Part shown: piece after piece, positions 18,032 through 27,177 of the stretch
Layout: every line of letters begins with the position of its first letter
Position numbering within the stretch: the first letter of the stretch is position 1
Assembly (NCBI GenBank): GCA_965204395.1
Contig: OZ241987.1
Coordinates: 3,844,001 to 3,908,000 of the forward strand
Source: Bin87 sp965204395
GTDB taxonomy: Bacteria > Chloroflexota > Dehalococcoidia > Lucifugimonadales > UBA3495
DNA: 64,000 nt
Reading direction: 5' to 3'
Notes under the pieces: model-generated
Seen by the model: the letters and a program-made list of their open reading frames with translations, nothing else
What the model was told of the DNA's origin: nothing
Databases searched by the model: none
Translations under genes and position numbers: made by a program

Positions 18032-19226
18032 CTTTTTCCCCCCAATCCTGTTGCAGCGTCAGCAGGAAAGCCCCGGCCAGCAGGCACATGGTGATGTGGT
18101 GATGCCAACCGGCCCAGGTGCGGGTCTCGTATTCGTCCAGTCCCACGTCGCTCTTCTCGGTCTCGTCCGCCTCCGGCGGATCGATGCGCCATCTGGCGCC
18201 GCCCACATAAGCCAGGGTTTCCAGGGGTGTGTCCTCGGGAGCGTTGGACAGGTAGTAGCGAGGTTCGCTGCCGTCCCGGTTCTGACGATAGATCGCCCAG
18301 AGGATTTCGCCGGGCTGGCGCCGCCTGGTTGCTCTGACCCGCTGGGCGCTGTAACGGTAGACGCGCGGTCCCTGACTGCCTGCGGCCACCGTGATCTCCC
18401 GCCAGGCTGCTTCAGGGATTGCAGCGGCCCGCTCTTGCATGGTCTGCCGTTGCCCGCCGCGCAGCCTGGGCTTACGGGGGCGACCGTTGCCCTGGTAGGG
18501 CGGATCGGTCCAAGTCGGTTCCAATGGCCATACGGTCATATCGGGTCGCACGTCCAAAACGTAGCACACTCCAGCCGTCGTCAGGCCGTCCCGCAACGGG
18601 GGCGACATTCCGAATGCGCTATCCCCAGCCACCCACTGGGCGGTGAGGTGTCCCCGGGCCTGGGCACGCTCCACCATCTCCAACGCCAGTTCGGTCTTGC
18701 CCCGGTACTCCCGTCGGTCCCGTGGAACCCCCGCCGCCGCACACCGGTCCACATCCCCAGTCCACCCCTCGGGCAAATACAGTCGTTTGTCCACCAGCGC
18801 TCGGCCTCTGGGCCCCACATGGGCCAGAAACACCCCAGCCTGACAGTTCGCGATCTTCCCCAACGTCCCGCAGTACTGCCTCACCACCCCCACCGACTTC
18901 ACACCCTGCTTGGGAAAGTCGCTGCCGTCCAGCACCCAGACCCCCTGGGCATCCGCCAATCGGGGTCCCAGATACTCCTGCAGCCGGCCGATCACCGCGT
19001 CGTCATCCCAGCGGGCTTCGGTGAGAAATCGCTGCAGCACCCGCGGCGACGCCGCCACCGTCTCCGACAGGTTTTCCGCGTTGCGCCGTTCCTCGGACTG
19101 CACCAGCAGGCCCTGCAGGTACTGCCCACTGCGCTCCCGCCACTGCTTGCGACCGAACGCCGGCGCGAAGTAAGCGTGAAATTCCTGAAAGGCCTCGTAC
19201 ATCCTTGCCAAAGTCGCCGCGTCCAT
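17988..19226 (-). CDS. IS701-family transposase of IS-C (C-terminus in another frame)
   Basis: 412 residues. DGSDFPKQGVKSVGVVRQYC carries the first catalytic Asp, AGDSAFGMSPPLRD the second, and the Glu region is SDVGLDEYETRTW. The insertion of TCCGCCTCCGGCGGA at 18166-18180 adds residues DPPEAD before ETEKSD. After QQDWGEK the frame reads unrelated sequence, while a one-base change in the G6A5 run leads into MPRITRPQVYRVVRELL (to 17846), which looks like the true C-terminus. IS-A has a comparable frame change at the same place in the protein. The gene may need frameshifting or be inactive. Confidence 0.87.
   Translation of the reverse strand: MDAATLARMYEAFQEFHAYFAPAFGRKQWRERSGQYLQGLLVQSEERRNAENLSETVAASPRVLQRFLTEARWDDDAVIGRLQEYLGPRLADAQGVWVLDGSDFPKQGVKSVGVVRQYCGTLGKIANCQAGVFLAHVGPRGRALVDKRLYLPEGWTGDVDRCAAAGVPRDRREYRGKTELALEMVERAQARGHLTAQWVAGDSAFGMSPPLRDGLTTAGVCYVLDVRPDMTVWPLEPTWTDPPYQGNGRPRKPRLRGGQRQTMQERAAAIPEAAWREITVAAGSQGPRVYRYSAQRVRATRRRQPGEILWAIYRQNRDGSEPRYYLSNAPEDTPLETLAYVGGARWRIDPPEADETEKSDVGLDEYETRTWAGWHHHITMCLLAGAFLLTLQQDWGEKDAPNHPTSGVSSGP
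18166..18180. repeat. GC palindrome micro-insertion (site 4, inside IS-C transposase)
   Basis: TCCGCCTCCGGCGGA is a perfect 6-bp-arm palindrome located within the transposase gene. It keeps the frame and adds residues next to the catalytic Glu region. Confidence 0.65.
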
Positions 19227-19297
19227 CGCCCCGCCTCACCTCCCGAAGCCTCCGATTGCTCAACCCAATCCTACCACCCTAACCCGTCGTTGTAATA

Positions 19298-19572
19298 CTA
19301 GGAGACTGAACGGATAGTTTTTCGTGCCAATAATCCTTATCGCCGTATGAAATAGATCATATCGGACAGAATAACGGCGATTTCCGCTACTGTCAAGGCG
19401 TATGATGCATCTTTCAGTTATTGCAAGGAGTTATTTGACGAATAGTTATCGACCGGTGGTTAACAACACTGCAATCCGTCCCCTGTTTCGGCGAGGCCCA
19501 TCAGAGCATTGGTAATTGGCTCGTGGTCAGTGGGGAAGCAATGGGACCGCGAAGGGCCTGAGACAAAAGCAA
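19298..19572. other. Intergenic sequence without a visible gene
   Basis: This stretch between IS-C and the terminator hairpin is more AT-rich than its neighbours in the first 150 bases. I see no coding frame, RNA gene or repeat in it. Confidence 0.5.
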
Positions 19573-19608
19573 AGGGCACGGGGACCGATCTACGGTTCCC
19601 CGTGCCCT
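19573..19608 (-). terminator. Terminator of the VOC gene
   Basis: A long hairpin (AGGGCACGGGGACCG / CGGTTCCCCGTGCCCT, with small irregularity near the loop) is followed on the minus strand by TTTGCTTTTG. It lies about 135 bases past the stop of the VOC gene. Confidence 0.7.
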
Positions 19609-19741
19609 CGACACGCCTTTCGGCGGCTGCAAACGGCTCTACGTATTGGTGGTCAATGTCGCCCCGACATTCAGGTGAGCCTTCCGTGTCGTCATCGTCC
19701 GGGCCTGGCAGCGGTACGGAACGTACGCTTATTGCAGGCGT

Positions 19742-20296
19742 TTATCTGCTGCCGACCGCTTCGGCGGTTAATTCCCGAATCGCGTCGACGGCTTCCTGGT
19801 TGGCCGGCGTGCCCATTGCGACGTCTTTGACCGCTTCGTAGGAACGCAGGACGTCCGCCATGACCTCCTCGTCGGGCTGGTCGATGTCGATAGGGATGCC
19901 AACCTGGGCCCAAGAGGTATGGCCAGTGAGCCAGAACACCTCGGTGGGATTGTTTTCAGGGTCGCGGAAGTACATGCCGATGGCGCTGGCGTGGGACACG
20001 ATGCGGTCCATCTGGTAGCCACGCTCCTGGACGCGCCGCTTGAAGTCGCGGAGATCGTCCAACGACTCCACCCGCATGGAGATCTGCTGGATCCATTTGG
20101 GATCCTCAAGGGAAGGCCGACCGTTGATCAAGGCAATCTCGTGATCACAGGCCTCAGGATCCGCGCTGTAAAAGGCGCCAAGCGGTCCGACCTTGGTCAG
20201 CTTCATGCCCATGAAATTTCCATAGAAGTCCATCATCAAATCGAGGTCTTGAACGTAGAATCCTATGTGGCCGAGTCCGGTAACTTTCGCTGGCAT
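19742..20296 (-). CDS. VOC-superfamily dioxygenase-like protein
   Basis: 184 residues, starting at an ATG preceded by AGAGGAG with 7-base spacing. The vicinal-oxygen-chelate fold is shown by GLGHIGFYVQDLDLMMDFY at the start, CDHEIAL in the middle and RDPENNPTEVFW in the second half. The His of GHIGF, the His of CDHEI and the Glu of TEVFW are in the positions of the metal ligands of extradiol dioxygenases. A C-terminal helical tail of about 50 residues is extra. The substrate is unknown. It lies next to an HpaB-like aromatic hydroxylase on the same strand, consistent with a two-step aromatic pathway (hydroxylation, then ring cleavage), which is inference. The gap to that gene is about 140 bases, so co-transcription is uncertain. 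Confidence 0.82.
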   Translation of the reverse strand: MPAKVTGLGHIGFYVQDLDLMMDFYGNFMGMKLTKVGPLGAFYSADPEACDHEIALINGRPSLEDPKWIQQISMRVESLDDLRDFKRRVQERGYQMDRIVSHASAIGMYFRDPENNPTEVFWLTGHTSWAQVGIPIDIDQPDEEVMADVLRSYEAVKDVAMGTPANQEAVDAIRELTAEAVGSR

Positions 20297-20439
20297 GATC
20301 AACTCCTCTGATGCGTCTTTTGAGCAGCCATTATGCCCTTTCCCGAGCCGCGATGTCGACACGGAAAAGTATGGCGAACCTGGGATGGTTCCAAGACTGC
20401 GCTGTGCGCATCCTCAACGTGGGTTCACGCGCCTGCGGT

Positions 20440-21936
20440 TCAGCCGCCCGGGGTTATTTGCGGCATTCGCCGCGGTACGCCCTGGATGTGCTGGAGGCTG
20501 GTCAGGTCCAGGGGCGGCAGGTCCACGCCGATGAAGTCCTGGACGCCGTTGGCGAGCTCGTTGTACCGCTCGAACCAGGCGGCCAACTGGCGGCGCCATG
20601 ACTCGAGGCCGCCGCTGGCGTGCAGTTCAAAGGCTGCCTCGCGTCCGTCTAGGCCTGACGATACCTGGTCCCAGGCGAGTTGCAGCAGCGCGGCCCGCTG
20701 CATTGCGGTATAGCCGCCACCGCCGAAGGCGTCTTCAAGTTCGGCGGCCATGACCGGGTCGCCGAAGTCGGTGTCGGCGGGCGCGTTGATCAGCGATGAG
20801 CCGGGCAGGCCACGGAGGATCTCGCCCATGCGCTGGCGGACTTTGAGGGTGTTGACACCGGCCGCCGCCACATGGATCTGGTTGGGGAGGGCATGACCGC
20901 TCACCGAAACTTCGGGGTCCAGTTCCGCAGCCGCCATGCAGGTGCGTGTGGTCTGGACGTTGACCGTCATCTCAACCAACTGGTCGATGGTCTCGGGACT
21001 GCTCTTGAGGCCCATGATTTCAGCGAGGGCCAGGGCGATGCCCAGGGAAAGTTCCGCCTTGGCGAGCCAGCCGTAGCTATGGTGCCAGAGCATCCAGCAA
21101 ACCAGGGATTGCTTGCGGTTTCGGTCGGGCGGTTCGCCGGTGAAGACGCGGGAGCGGGGGATGAAAACATCCTCCATCCACACCATGGAGTCCAGCTCAT
21201 CAAACCGGCTGCTCAAGGGCGCCAGGAACGGGTTCTTGTGCCGGGCGGCGGCGCGCCGGGACACCACCCGCAGGCCGGGGGCGTTGACCGGCACGATAAA
21301 CCACAGGTGCCTCCCACTGCCGGCCGGCATGTCATTGCGGGTGCTGATCAGGAGGTCCTCGGCAAAGGGGGTGCTCGTGTGCATCTGGATCTTGCCGCTG
21401 ATCACGATGCCGTCGGCGGTTTCGCTGACCAATCGAAGAGCCGCGCGGTCGCTTTCGTCCGGCTTCAGGCGCGTGCCGATCAGGGGGCCGCCGCCGGCGT
21501 AGGTCAGGAACCTGCTGCTGGTGGATATGTAATCGAGGTATTCCTCAGCCGCCTGGATCTCCTCGGCGGAGTTGTCCAGGCGTTTCAGGACGTTCTGCAG
21601 CCCCAGGGCGATCAGCTCGCCGTAGCCGGGGGTGTGGGTCATGTTGCCGCCGGTCACGAAATGCACCGCGCTGATCTGCTTTCCCATGCGCCGCAAGCCG
21701 TCCGGCGTCGTGGGGGGAGTGAGCGCGAGGGGATGCCGTTCGCCGCGGGCGTCCGGCGGGGTGAGGAGGGTATCCTGCCAATCGGGGTCGAAGTGTCGGT
21801 CGTACCAGGCAGCGTATTCATTTACCATGCCTGCCGTCGCCGGATGGGTGGTAACGTCGTCGACGCGCCCCTCGCCCAAGACCCACACGTCGCGCCCGTC
21901 GCGCAAGCTCTCTTTGTAATCGGCCCCTGTCCGCAT
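20440..21936 (-). CDS. 4-hydroxyphenylacetate 3-monooxygenase-like flavin hydroxylase (HpaB family)
   Basis: 498 residues, the normal length of the HpaB/PvcC family of FADH2-using hydroxylases. It starts MRTGADYKESLRDGR, typical of the family N-terminus, followed by VWVLGEGRVDDVTTHP. The middle (GGGPLIGTRLKPDESDRAAL, GIVISGKIQMHTSTPFA) forms the acyl-CoA-dehydrogenase-like core. PRSRVFTGEPPDRN and the LVEMTVNVQTTRTC helix follow. Such enzymes need a separate flavin reductase, which is not visible nearby. The true substrate could be another phenol. The Shine-Dalgarno site is weak. The adjacent VOC gene supports an aromatic-degradation role. Confidence 0.88.
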   Translation of the reverse strand: MRTGADYKESLRDGRDVWVLGEGRVDDVTTHPATAGMVNEYAAWYDRHFDPDWQDTLLTPPDARGERHPLALTPPTTPDGLRRMGKQISAVHFVTGGNMTHTPGYGELIALGLQNVLKRLDNSAEEIQAAEEYLDYISTSSRFLTYAGGGPLIGTRLKPDESDRAALRLVSETADGIVISGKIQMHTSTPFAEDLLISTRNDMPAGSGRHLWFIVPVNAPGLRVVSRRAAARHKNPFLAPLSSRFDELDSMVWMEDVFIPRSRVFTGEPPDRNRKQSLVCWMLWHHSYGWLAKAELSLGIALALAEIMGLKSSPETIDQLVEMTVNVQTTRTCMAAAELDPEVSVSGHALPNQIHVAAAGVNTLKVRQRMGEILRGLPGSSLINAPADTDFGDPVMAAELEDAFGGGGYTAMQRAALLQLAWDQVSSGLDGREAAFELHASGGLESWRRQLAAWFERYNELANGVQDFIGVDLPPLDLTSLQHIQGVPRRMPQITPGG

Positions 21937-22123
21937 GTTTCACCGTCCGCAAGATTGTCGGGTTGGTCTGCGATTGTACATTGACCTGCGGAGAGAGATA
22001 CAGGCGCAATTCGTCATAAGGTTGCCGTACTAGACGTCGGAGCAGCGGGCCCCGACTACGAAACAACTCCACGACGATACCGGGGCCATTCGATGATCGG
22101 TCCAAACCGGGTTGAGGGCACGG

Positions 22124-22456
22124 CTAGCGCGCAGGGGCGGGAAGGTCCCAGCGGAGGAATGCGCGGTAGCGGTCTTTACTGGCCCAGGGGAGCAGGTTGA
22201 GGACCGTGGCCTCAGACTCAGGGACGTCGCCCTGGCGTATGGTGTCGTCGAGGTAGCGGCGGAGCCTCATGAAGGTGGGGAGTCGGAAGCCGGCTTTGGC
22301 GACGCACGCGATGACGTCGGCGGGCTTAGGGGGTTGGTCGGGGTCCCAGTGGTCGGAGACGGCTTCGGCGATGCGGCGGAGCCTGATGATGTCGAGTTCG
22401 GGGGCGAACTTACGCTTGAGGACGTTGACGCGGCGACGGATTTGGGAAAGGGTCAT
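22124..22456 (-). CDS. Conserved-looking small protein of unknown function next to a dispersed repeat
   Basis: 110 residues, starting MTLSQIRRRVNVLKRKFAPEL after GAGGC. The protein is basic and helical, with RLRRIAEAVSDHW, a short Pro-rich loop (PDQPPKPAD) and an end SKDRYRAFLRWDLPAPAR. I do not recognise a family. The composition looks like a real gene. Its upstream region (22492-22800) is related to the two larger G-rich repeats of the window. The gene may therefore belong to a repeated unit whose coding part is lost in the other copies; that is inference. An in-frame extension to 22522 would start MSGNERD inside the repeat. Confidence 0.6.
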   Translation of the reverse strand: MTLSQIRRRVNVLKRKFAPELDIIRLRRIAEAVSDHWDPDQPPKPADVIACVAKAGFRLPTFMRLRRYLDDTIRQGDVPESEATVLNLLPWASKDRYRAFLRWDLPAPAR

Positions 22457-22491
22457 GGGATTGCCTCGGGGTTGATGGTATGAACGCGGCG

Positions 22492-22800
22492 ATTTTTGGA
22501 AATCCCGCTCATTTCCGCTCATTTCCGTTTATTTGAGTAGCGCGTTGGGGTGAGTTTTGGGGGCAAATGGAGGTAGCGAGGGCGGTTTTGGGGGCGATAT
22601 TGGTGGTTTTGGTGGGCCGGTGAGAGGATTTGGGGGAGCGGCGTTGGGGAGTTCGGAGTCTGGATGTGGGCATTGGGACGGCCCGCGGGATGGCGGCGGG
22701 ACAGAATTGAGGCGTCAGTTAACTATGGTAAAGATGGGTGAAGGGTGGAGGAAAGGGGGAAGTGTCATCGGCAGTGGGAAAGGGCAGAGAGGGGATTGCC
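22492..22800. repeat. Dispersed G-rich repeat, divergent short copy 3
   Basis: It shares CCCGCTCATTTCC, GGCGGTTTTGG, GTGGGCATTGGG and GGGGGAAGTGTCA(T/C)CGG blocks in the same order as the copies at 15986 and 36370, but is shorter and more diverged. It lies directly upstream of the small gene at 22124-22456. Confidence 0.65.
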
Positions 22801-22872
22801 TGGAGAATCGAAACAACTCCCCCGACGATACTAGGGAGTTGTTCATTTGCAGAGTCGCGAGTTTGCTGGCGG

Positions 22873-23946
22873 TCATTCGCGGAGCAGCGGCGCGACCTCC
22901 TCTATGAAACGCTCCGCCGCCCTGGATTCAGGGTCCGCTGGATCAAGGGAAACGCCCCGTATGATGATCCTCTCGACGCCCAGATCGATCAGCTCACCCA
23001 AACGGTCAGCGCAGTAGGTGGGCGACCCGAAGATGCCGAATTCCCGGGCGAATTCCGGCGTTACCACTTCGTCCTGAGGGGCGCGGGCCAGCCCGTGGTC
23101 CTCCATGTCGTAAGCGTCGTGGATGGTGCGCATCATGCGACGCTGATCCGCTGAGGCCGGACCGACCACAGACCCGTACATGACGGAGAATCGCGCGAAT
23201 AGCGACACCTGCCCAACGCCGATACGCGCCGCCTCCTCGGGGTCATCGTTCACTACCAAGGGCACGTAGGCGCCGAAGTGAATGTTGGGGTCAAGGCCGG
23301 CCTCTGCGCGGGCGGTACGGGCGACGTCCATGCCCCATCGTATGCGCTTTGCATCAGCGCCGACGTTCAACGTGACGCTGTCGGCGTGACGGGCTGCCGC
23401 TGCGATGACCTTGGGACCGGTTGCGGCCACGTCCACGGGTACCTTGGGCGGCTGGGTCTCGTCGATCCAGAAAATTATGCTGGAGTCCCGATAGTTTGCG
23501 AGTTCCAGGGAACTGATGTCTCCGCCGGCTTCAAATGGGACGTCTTCGCCGCGCAGGTATGCTTGCAGCCTCTCTAGGTAACGCTCGAACTTCGGAACGG
23601 AATCAGGGGCGCGACCCAGGTGGGCCAATGCTGAGTCTCCGCGTGCGATGCCGAGGTAGGCCCGTCCATTGCTCTCCATCTGCACCGTGGCGATGGCCGA
23701 CGCCGTAACGGCGGGATGGCGAGTGAACGAGTTGGTGACGCCGGTACCGAGCTTGATAGTCGACGTGGCGTGGGCGGCCAACGCCAGACACACGTAGGTG
23801 TTGCCGTAGCGGTTTTGGGAATCGACGTACACGATGCCGTCGTAACCGATTTCCTCGGCTCGCACCGCCTGGTGCACGCCGTTGAACTCCGGGGAGTTGG
23901 GTCCGCTGGGGTAGGGTCGACCCATCGCCCAGAATTCGATACTCAT
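22873..23946 (-). CDS. LLM-class flavin-dependent oxidoreductase
   Basis: 357 residues with an AGGAGG site before the ATG. This is a luciferase-like TIM-barrel protein of the F420/FMN group: FWAMGRPYPSGPNS at the first strand, AEEIGYDGIVYVDSQN, IKLGTGVTNSFTRHPAVTAS and RAYLGIARGDSALAHLG are family landmarks, and GSPTYCADRLGELIDLGVER occurs near the end. The sequence is closest in style to F420-dependent methylenetetrahydromethanopterin-reductase-like proteins, but the cofactor cannot be decided here. It is transcribed divergently from the SLC13 permease with about 160 bases between the starts. It is one of four LLM proteins in the window. Confidence 0.88.
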   Translation of the reverse strand: MSIEFWAMGRPYPSGPNSPEFNGVHQAVRAEEIGYDGIVYVDSQNRYGNTYVCLALAAHATSTIKLGTGVTNSFTRHPAVTASAIATVQMESNGRAYLGIARGDSALAHLGRAPDSVPKFERYLERLQAYLRGEDVPFEAGGDISSLELANYRDSSIIFWIDETQPPKVPVDVAATGPKVIAAAARHADSVTLNVGADAKRIRWGMDVARTARAEAGLDPNIHFGAYVPLVVNDDPEEAARIGVGQVSLFARFSVMYGSVVGPASADQRRMMRTIHDAYDMEDHGLARAPQDEVVTPEFAREFGIFGSPTYCADRLGELIDLGVERIIIRGVSLDPADPESRAAERFIEEVAPLLRE

Positions 23947-24060
23947 AAGTTCCTCCTGAAGTCGTCGTCGGTATCACCCGTTGGGGCTCTGGAATGCTAT
24001 CACACCGGCCTCCTTGAACTATCCACGCCAAACCCAATGGGGCAAACGCGCTCAAGGTTA

Positions 24061-24066
24061 TATAAT
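24061..24066 (+). promoter_or_regulatory. Possible -10 box of the SLC13 gene
   Basis: TATAAT stands 43 bases upstream of the permease start in an otherwise GC-rich region. No clear TTGACA lies at the right distance, so this is weak. Confidence 0.35.
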
Positions 24067-24108
24067 CGCGTCCATCCCCGGCGACCGTTCCTGGAGGGAC
24101 TAAGGCAC

Positions 24109-25896
24109 ATGGATGAGGCAATCGTATTCGGCGTCCTCATTCTGGCCCTGGCGCTGTTCGTCATCGGCAAGTGGCGCTACGACATAGTCGCCGTCCTCGC
24201 CCTGTTGGTCTTGGCCATAGTCGGCATCGTCCCTGCCGACGAAGCCTACAAAGGGTTCGGGCACCCGGCCGTGATAACCGTGGCCGCAGTACTGGTGTTG
24301 AGCCGTGCCCTCTACGACTCGGGCGTGGTGGACGTGATCGCCGGCTGGTACTCGCGGATACCCGAGTACCTGACCGTGCGAATCGCGGCGCTTTCAGGCA
24401 TAACGGCGTTCCTTTCGGCGTTTATGAACAACGTAGGCGCGGTCAGCCTGCTGCTGCCGGTGGCAATCCGCGTGTCAAACCGGAGCGGGCAACCACCCTC
24501 GCAATATTTGATGCCGTTGGCCTTCGCCTCGCTGCTGGGCGGGATGACGACGCTGATCGGTACGCCTCCCAACGTGATCATCTCAAACTTCCGCCAGGAG
24601 CACGTTGGCGCTGCATTCAACATGTTTGATTTCACGCTGGTTGGAATCGCGGTGACCTTTGCGGGGGTGCTGTTTATCGCGCTGGTGGGCTGGCGCTTGA
24701 TCCCGTCCCGGCAGGCTCCCCTGACGTTAGGCGGCGCGCTGGATATCGAGACTTATATGACCGAGGTGCGGGTGCCGGAGGATTCCCGGTTCGTGGGCAA
24801 ATTGCTCAGGGACGTCGAGGAATTCGTCGAGGAGGAGGATGTCTCCATCGCGGGGCTTCTGCATCAGGGGACAGTGCACGCTGCGCCGTCGAGCTATCAA
24901 ATCATCGATGCCAACGACATCCTCATCGTGGAGGCGGATCCTGAGGAGCTGAGGACTTTCATCGACCAGACCGGCTTCGAACTTCGCGGCTCGCGCGGAA
25001 TGCAGCCTGACCTCGACGAAACCCTCAGCAGTGAGGACGTGTCGGTGGTGGAGGCCATTGTGAGCCCGGACAGCCCGGCCGAGGGTAAGAATGCCCGGGA
25101 CCTCCGCTTTCATTCAGAGTTTGGCGTCAACCTGCTGGGAGTGTCCCGACGGGGTACGCGATTCACCCGCCGGGTCGGCCACATCAACTTCCGAATCGGC
25201 GACGTGCTGCTGCTTCAGGGCAAGGATGAGGTAGTGCAGACCGCGCTGCCCAGGCTCGGGCTGCTCCCCCTCGCCGAGCGTGAGCTTCGGATCGGCCAGC
25301 GGCGTCGGTTGGTCTTTCCTCTCGCCGTGTTCGCAGTGGCGTTGCTGCTCACGTCATTCGGCTTTCTGTCGGTGCAGCTATCGTTTGTAACCGCGGTGGT
25401 GGTCCTGCTGGTGACGAGATTCGTCTCGCTGCAAGCCGCTTATCAAGCCATTGATTGGCCGGTAATCATCCTGCTGGGGGCGATGATCCCGGTGGGCGAG
25501 GCGTTGGAGACCACCGGCGGCGCGGCCCGCATCGCCGCGAGTCTGGCGGACCTTGGAGCGTTCTTACCGCCGTGGGCGATGCTGGGGGTCATCCTGGTGA
25601 CCACCACGCTGCTCTCCGCCGTGATCAACAACGCCGCCGCCGTAATATTGATGGCGCCCATCGGGGTGGGGGTGGCGGAATCCCTGGGGTCGTCATTCGA
25701 TCCGTTCCTGATGGCGGTGGCCATTGGGGGTTCGTCCGCGTTCCTGACTCCCATCGGGCACCAATCCAACACCATCGTGATGGGACCCGGCGGCTATCGG
25801 TTCGCCGACTTTCTGCGGATGGGATTCCCGCTGGAGGTGGTGATTGTTGCCGTGTCCATCCCGGCTATCATGTGGGTGTGGCCAATGGGAATCTGA
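24109..25896 (+). CDS. SLC13/DASS-type permease with two TrkA-C (RCK_C) domains
   Basis: 595 residues. The ATG at 24109 follows GGAGGGACTAAGG. The N-terminal half has membrane helices and the family signature FLSAFMNNVGAVSLLLPVAI, then LASLLGGMTTLIGTPPNVII-like sequence. Two soluble RCK_C domains follow (about residues 210-300 and 305-390), each with a DILIVEA / DVLLLQG strand. The C-terminal half repeats the transport fold with LLSAVINNAAAVILMAPIGV and LTPIGHQSNTIVMGPGGY. This arrangement is standard for bacterial SLC13-like anion or dicarboxylate carriers. The substrate is not known; sulfate, di/tricarboxylates and other anions are possible. Confidence 0.9.
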   Translation: MDEAIVFGVLILALALFVIGKWRYDIVAVLALLVLAIVGIVPADEAYKGFGHPAVITVAAVLVLSRALYDSGVVDVIAGWYSRIPEYLTVRIAALSGITAFLSAFMNNVGAVSLLLPVAIRVSNRSGQPPSQYLMPLAFASLLGGMTTLIGTPPNVIISNFRQEHVGAAFNMFDFTLVGIAVTFAGVLFIALVGWRLIPSRQAPLTLGGALDIETYMTEVRVPEDSRFVGKLLRDVEEFVEEEDVSIAGLLHQGTVHAAPSSYQIIDANDILIVEADPEELRTFIDQTGFELRGSRGMQPDLDETLSSEDVSVVEAIVSPDSPAEGKNARDLRFHSEFGVNLLGVSRRGTRFTRRVGHINFRIGDVLLLQGKDEVVQTALPRLGLLPLAERELRIGQRRRLVFPLAVFAVALLLTSFGFLSVQLSFVTAVVVLLVTRFVSLQAAYQAIDWPVIILLGAMIPVGEALETTGGAARIAASLADLGAFLPPWAMLGVILVTTTLLSAVINNAAAVILMAPIGVGVAESLGSSFDPFLMAVAIGGSSAFLTPIGHQSNTIVMGPGGYRFADFLRMGFPLEVVIVAVSIPAIMWVWPMGI

Positions 25897-25918
25897 GCAT
25901 TGGGGTTGGATCTAGTCC

Positions 25919-27115
25919 ATGAGTTCTTTCGACGTCATAGTGATCGGAGGCGGCATCGCGGGCGCCTCCACCGCATATCACCTCGCCGGACACGGACGCA
26001 GCGTCGCCCTTCTGGAGCGAGGCGAAATCGCCTGTGAAGCGTCCGGGGTGAACGCCGGCGGCATCGGCGCGCTGGGTTGGGGACACGTCCCGGACCTGGA
26101 GTCATACCTGACCATGGGCAGCCTCCAGATTTTCAAGGACCTGCAACTCAACTCGGGCTACGATATCGAGTTTCGCCAGTCCGGGGGTTTGCAAGTCGTC
26201 CAGACTCAAGCGCAGTATGAATACGCCAGAGACCGCGTGCTCAGCCTGAAGACTCGTGGTTATACGGCAGAGTTGTTGTCTATCGATGACGCCCGCGCCA
26301 TCGAACCTGGTTTGAACCCGGAACTGATGGGAGCGATGTATTTCCCGCTGCGTGGGCAGGCTGATCCCGTTAAAGCCACTCGCGCTTTTGCCGACGCCGC
26401 ACGGAACAACGGCGCGGAAATCTTGACTGGGAAAGAGGTAACCGGGATCTCCCACGATGAGGGCGAAACGTACCGAATCGCGGCGTCCGGGGAAATGTTC
26501 CGAGCCAGGCGACTGGTGCTGGCGGCCGGCGCATGGTGTGGGCCTTTGGGCGAGATGTTGGGGATTCGCATTCCGGTGGTTCCGGTTCGCGGGCAGATGT
26601 GGTCAACGGAACCACTGCCTCCGCGGGTATTTCACTCGCTGTCGGGCGTTGAATCATACTCGCACTGGAGCGCGGATCCCGGTGGAGATCGGCACACCCC
26701 GCCGGAGTTGACCCACGTGGGTGACCGGAGGGTTACGAGGCACCTCTACGGACGGCAGACTCGCGACGGTGAGATAGTCTTCGGCGGCGACCGCGAGGCG
26801 ATTGGGTATGACCGGGGCGTGGGACACGGAGGGATTGAGAGCAATTTCGCTCACACCGCTGAGGTTCTGCCTTTCCTGAACGAGCTATCGATCAGCCGCA
26901 CCTGGTCTGGACTCATGCCGTTCTCGTTGGATGGTAAACCCATCATCGGCAAAATACCGCAACTGGAAAACCTGTATATCGTCACGGGCTTGGCGTCGTC
27001 CGGGTTCGGGCGCGGACCGATGGCCGGCAAATTGGTCGCCGATTACATCCACACCGGACACCGGCCTCACGTACTGGCGGACTCCGACCCGGCCCGATGT
27101 GTGACTGCGCTGTGA
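25919..27115 (+). CDS. FAD-dependent oxidoreductase of the DAO family
   Basis: 398 residues. The FAD-binding fingerprint VIVIGGGIAGASTAYHLAGH is followed by ALLERGEIACEASG, and VLAAGAWCGPLGEMLG lies in the second half. The final part GLMPFSLDGKPIIGKIP and GLASSGFGRGPMAGKLVADY is typical of D-amino-acid oxidase, sarcosine oxidase and glycine oxidase relatives. The protein is soluble with no signal peptide. It starts 22 bases after the permease stop, so the two may be co-transcribed. The oxidised amine is unknown. The start ATG has no strong Shine-Dalgarno site. Confidence 0.88.
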   Translation: MSSFDVIVIGGGIAGASTAYHLAGHGRSVALLERGEIACEASGVNAGGIGALGWGHVPDLESYLTMGSLQIFKDLQLNSGYDIEFRQSGGLQVVQTQAQYEYARDRVLSLKTRGYTAELLSIDDARAIEPGLNPELMGAMYFPLRGQADPVKATRAFADAARNNGAEILTGKEVTGISHDEGETYRIAASGEMFRARRLVLAAGAWCGPLGEMLGIRIPVVPVRGQMWSTEPLPPRVFHSLSGVESYSHWSADPGGDRHTPPELTHVGDRRVTRHLYGRQTRDGEIVFGGDREAIGYDRGVGHGGIESNFAHTAEVLPFLNELSISRTWSGLMPFSLDGKPIIGKIPQLENLYIVTGLASSGFGRGPMAGKLVADYIHTGHRPHVLADSDPARCVTAL

Positions 27116-27177
27116 TGAGGACGGCCCGACTGTTCGCCACGCCCACGCAGCTTTGAATATCAAAAGGCCGGAGGGAC

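Larger units (their letters stand above)
17831..19297. mobile_element. IS-C, IS701-type insertion sequence
   Basis: The element is 1467 bp. The inverted repeats (TATTACAACGACGGGTTAGGG) match perfectly over 21 bp. The right flank is CTAG and the left flank GTAG, so the expected CTAG duplication has one mismatch. It carries one transposase gene reading on the minus strand. Its TATTACA terminus is shared with IS-A, so the two belong to one IS group but are not copies of each other. Confidence 0.88.

Noticed and set aside
18018..19295. Plus-strand frame of 425 codons opposite the IS-C transposase
   Set aside because: It is the shadow of the transposase frame, runs to the inverted repeat and shows no protein features.
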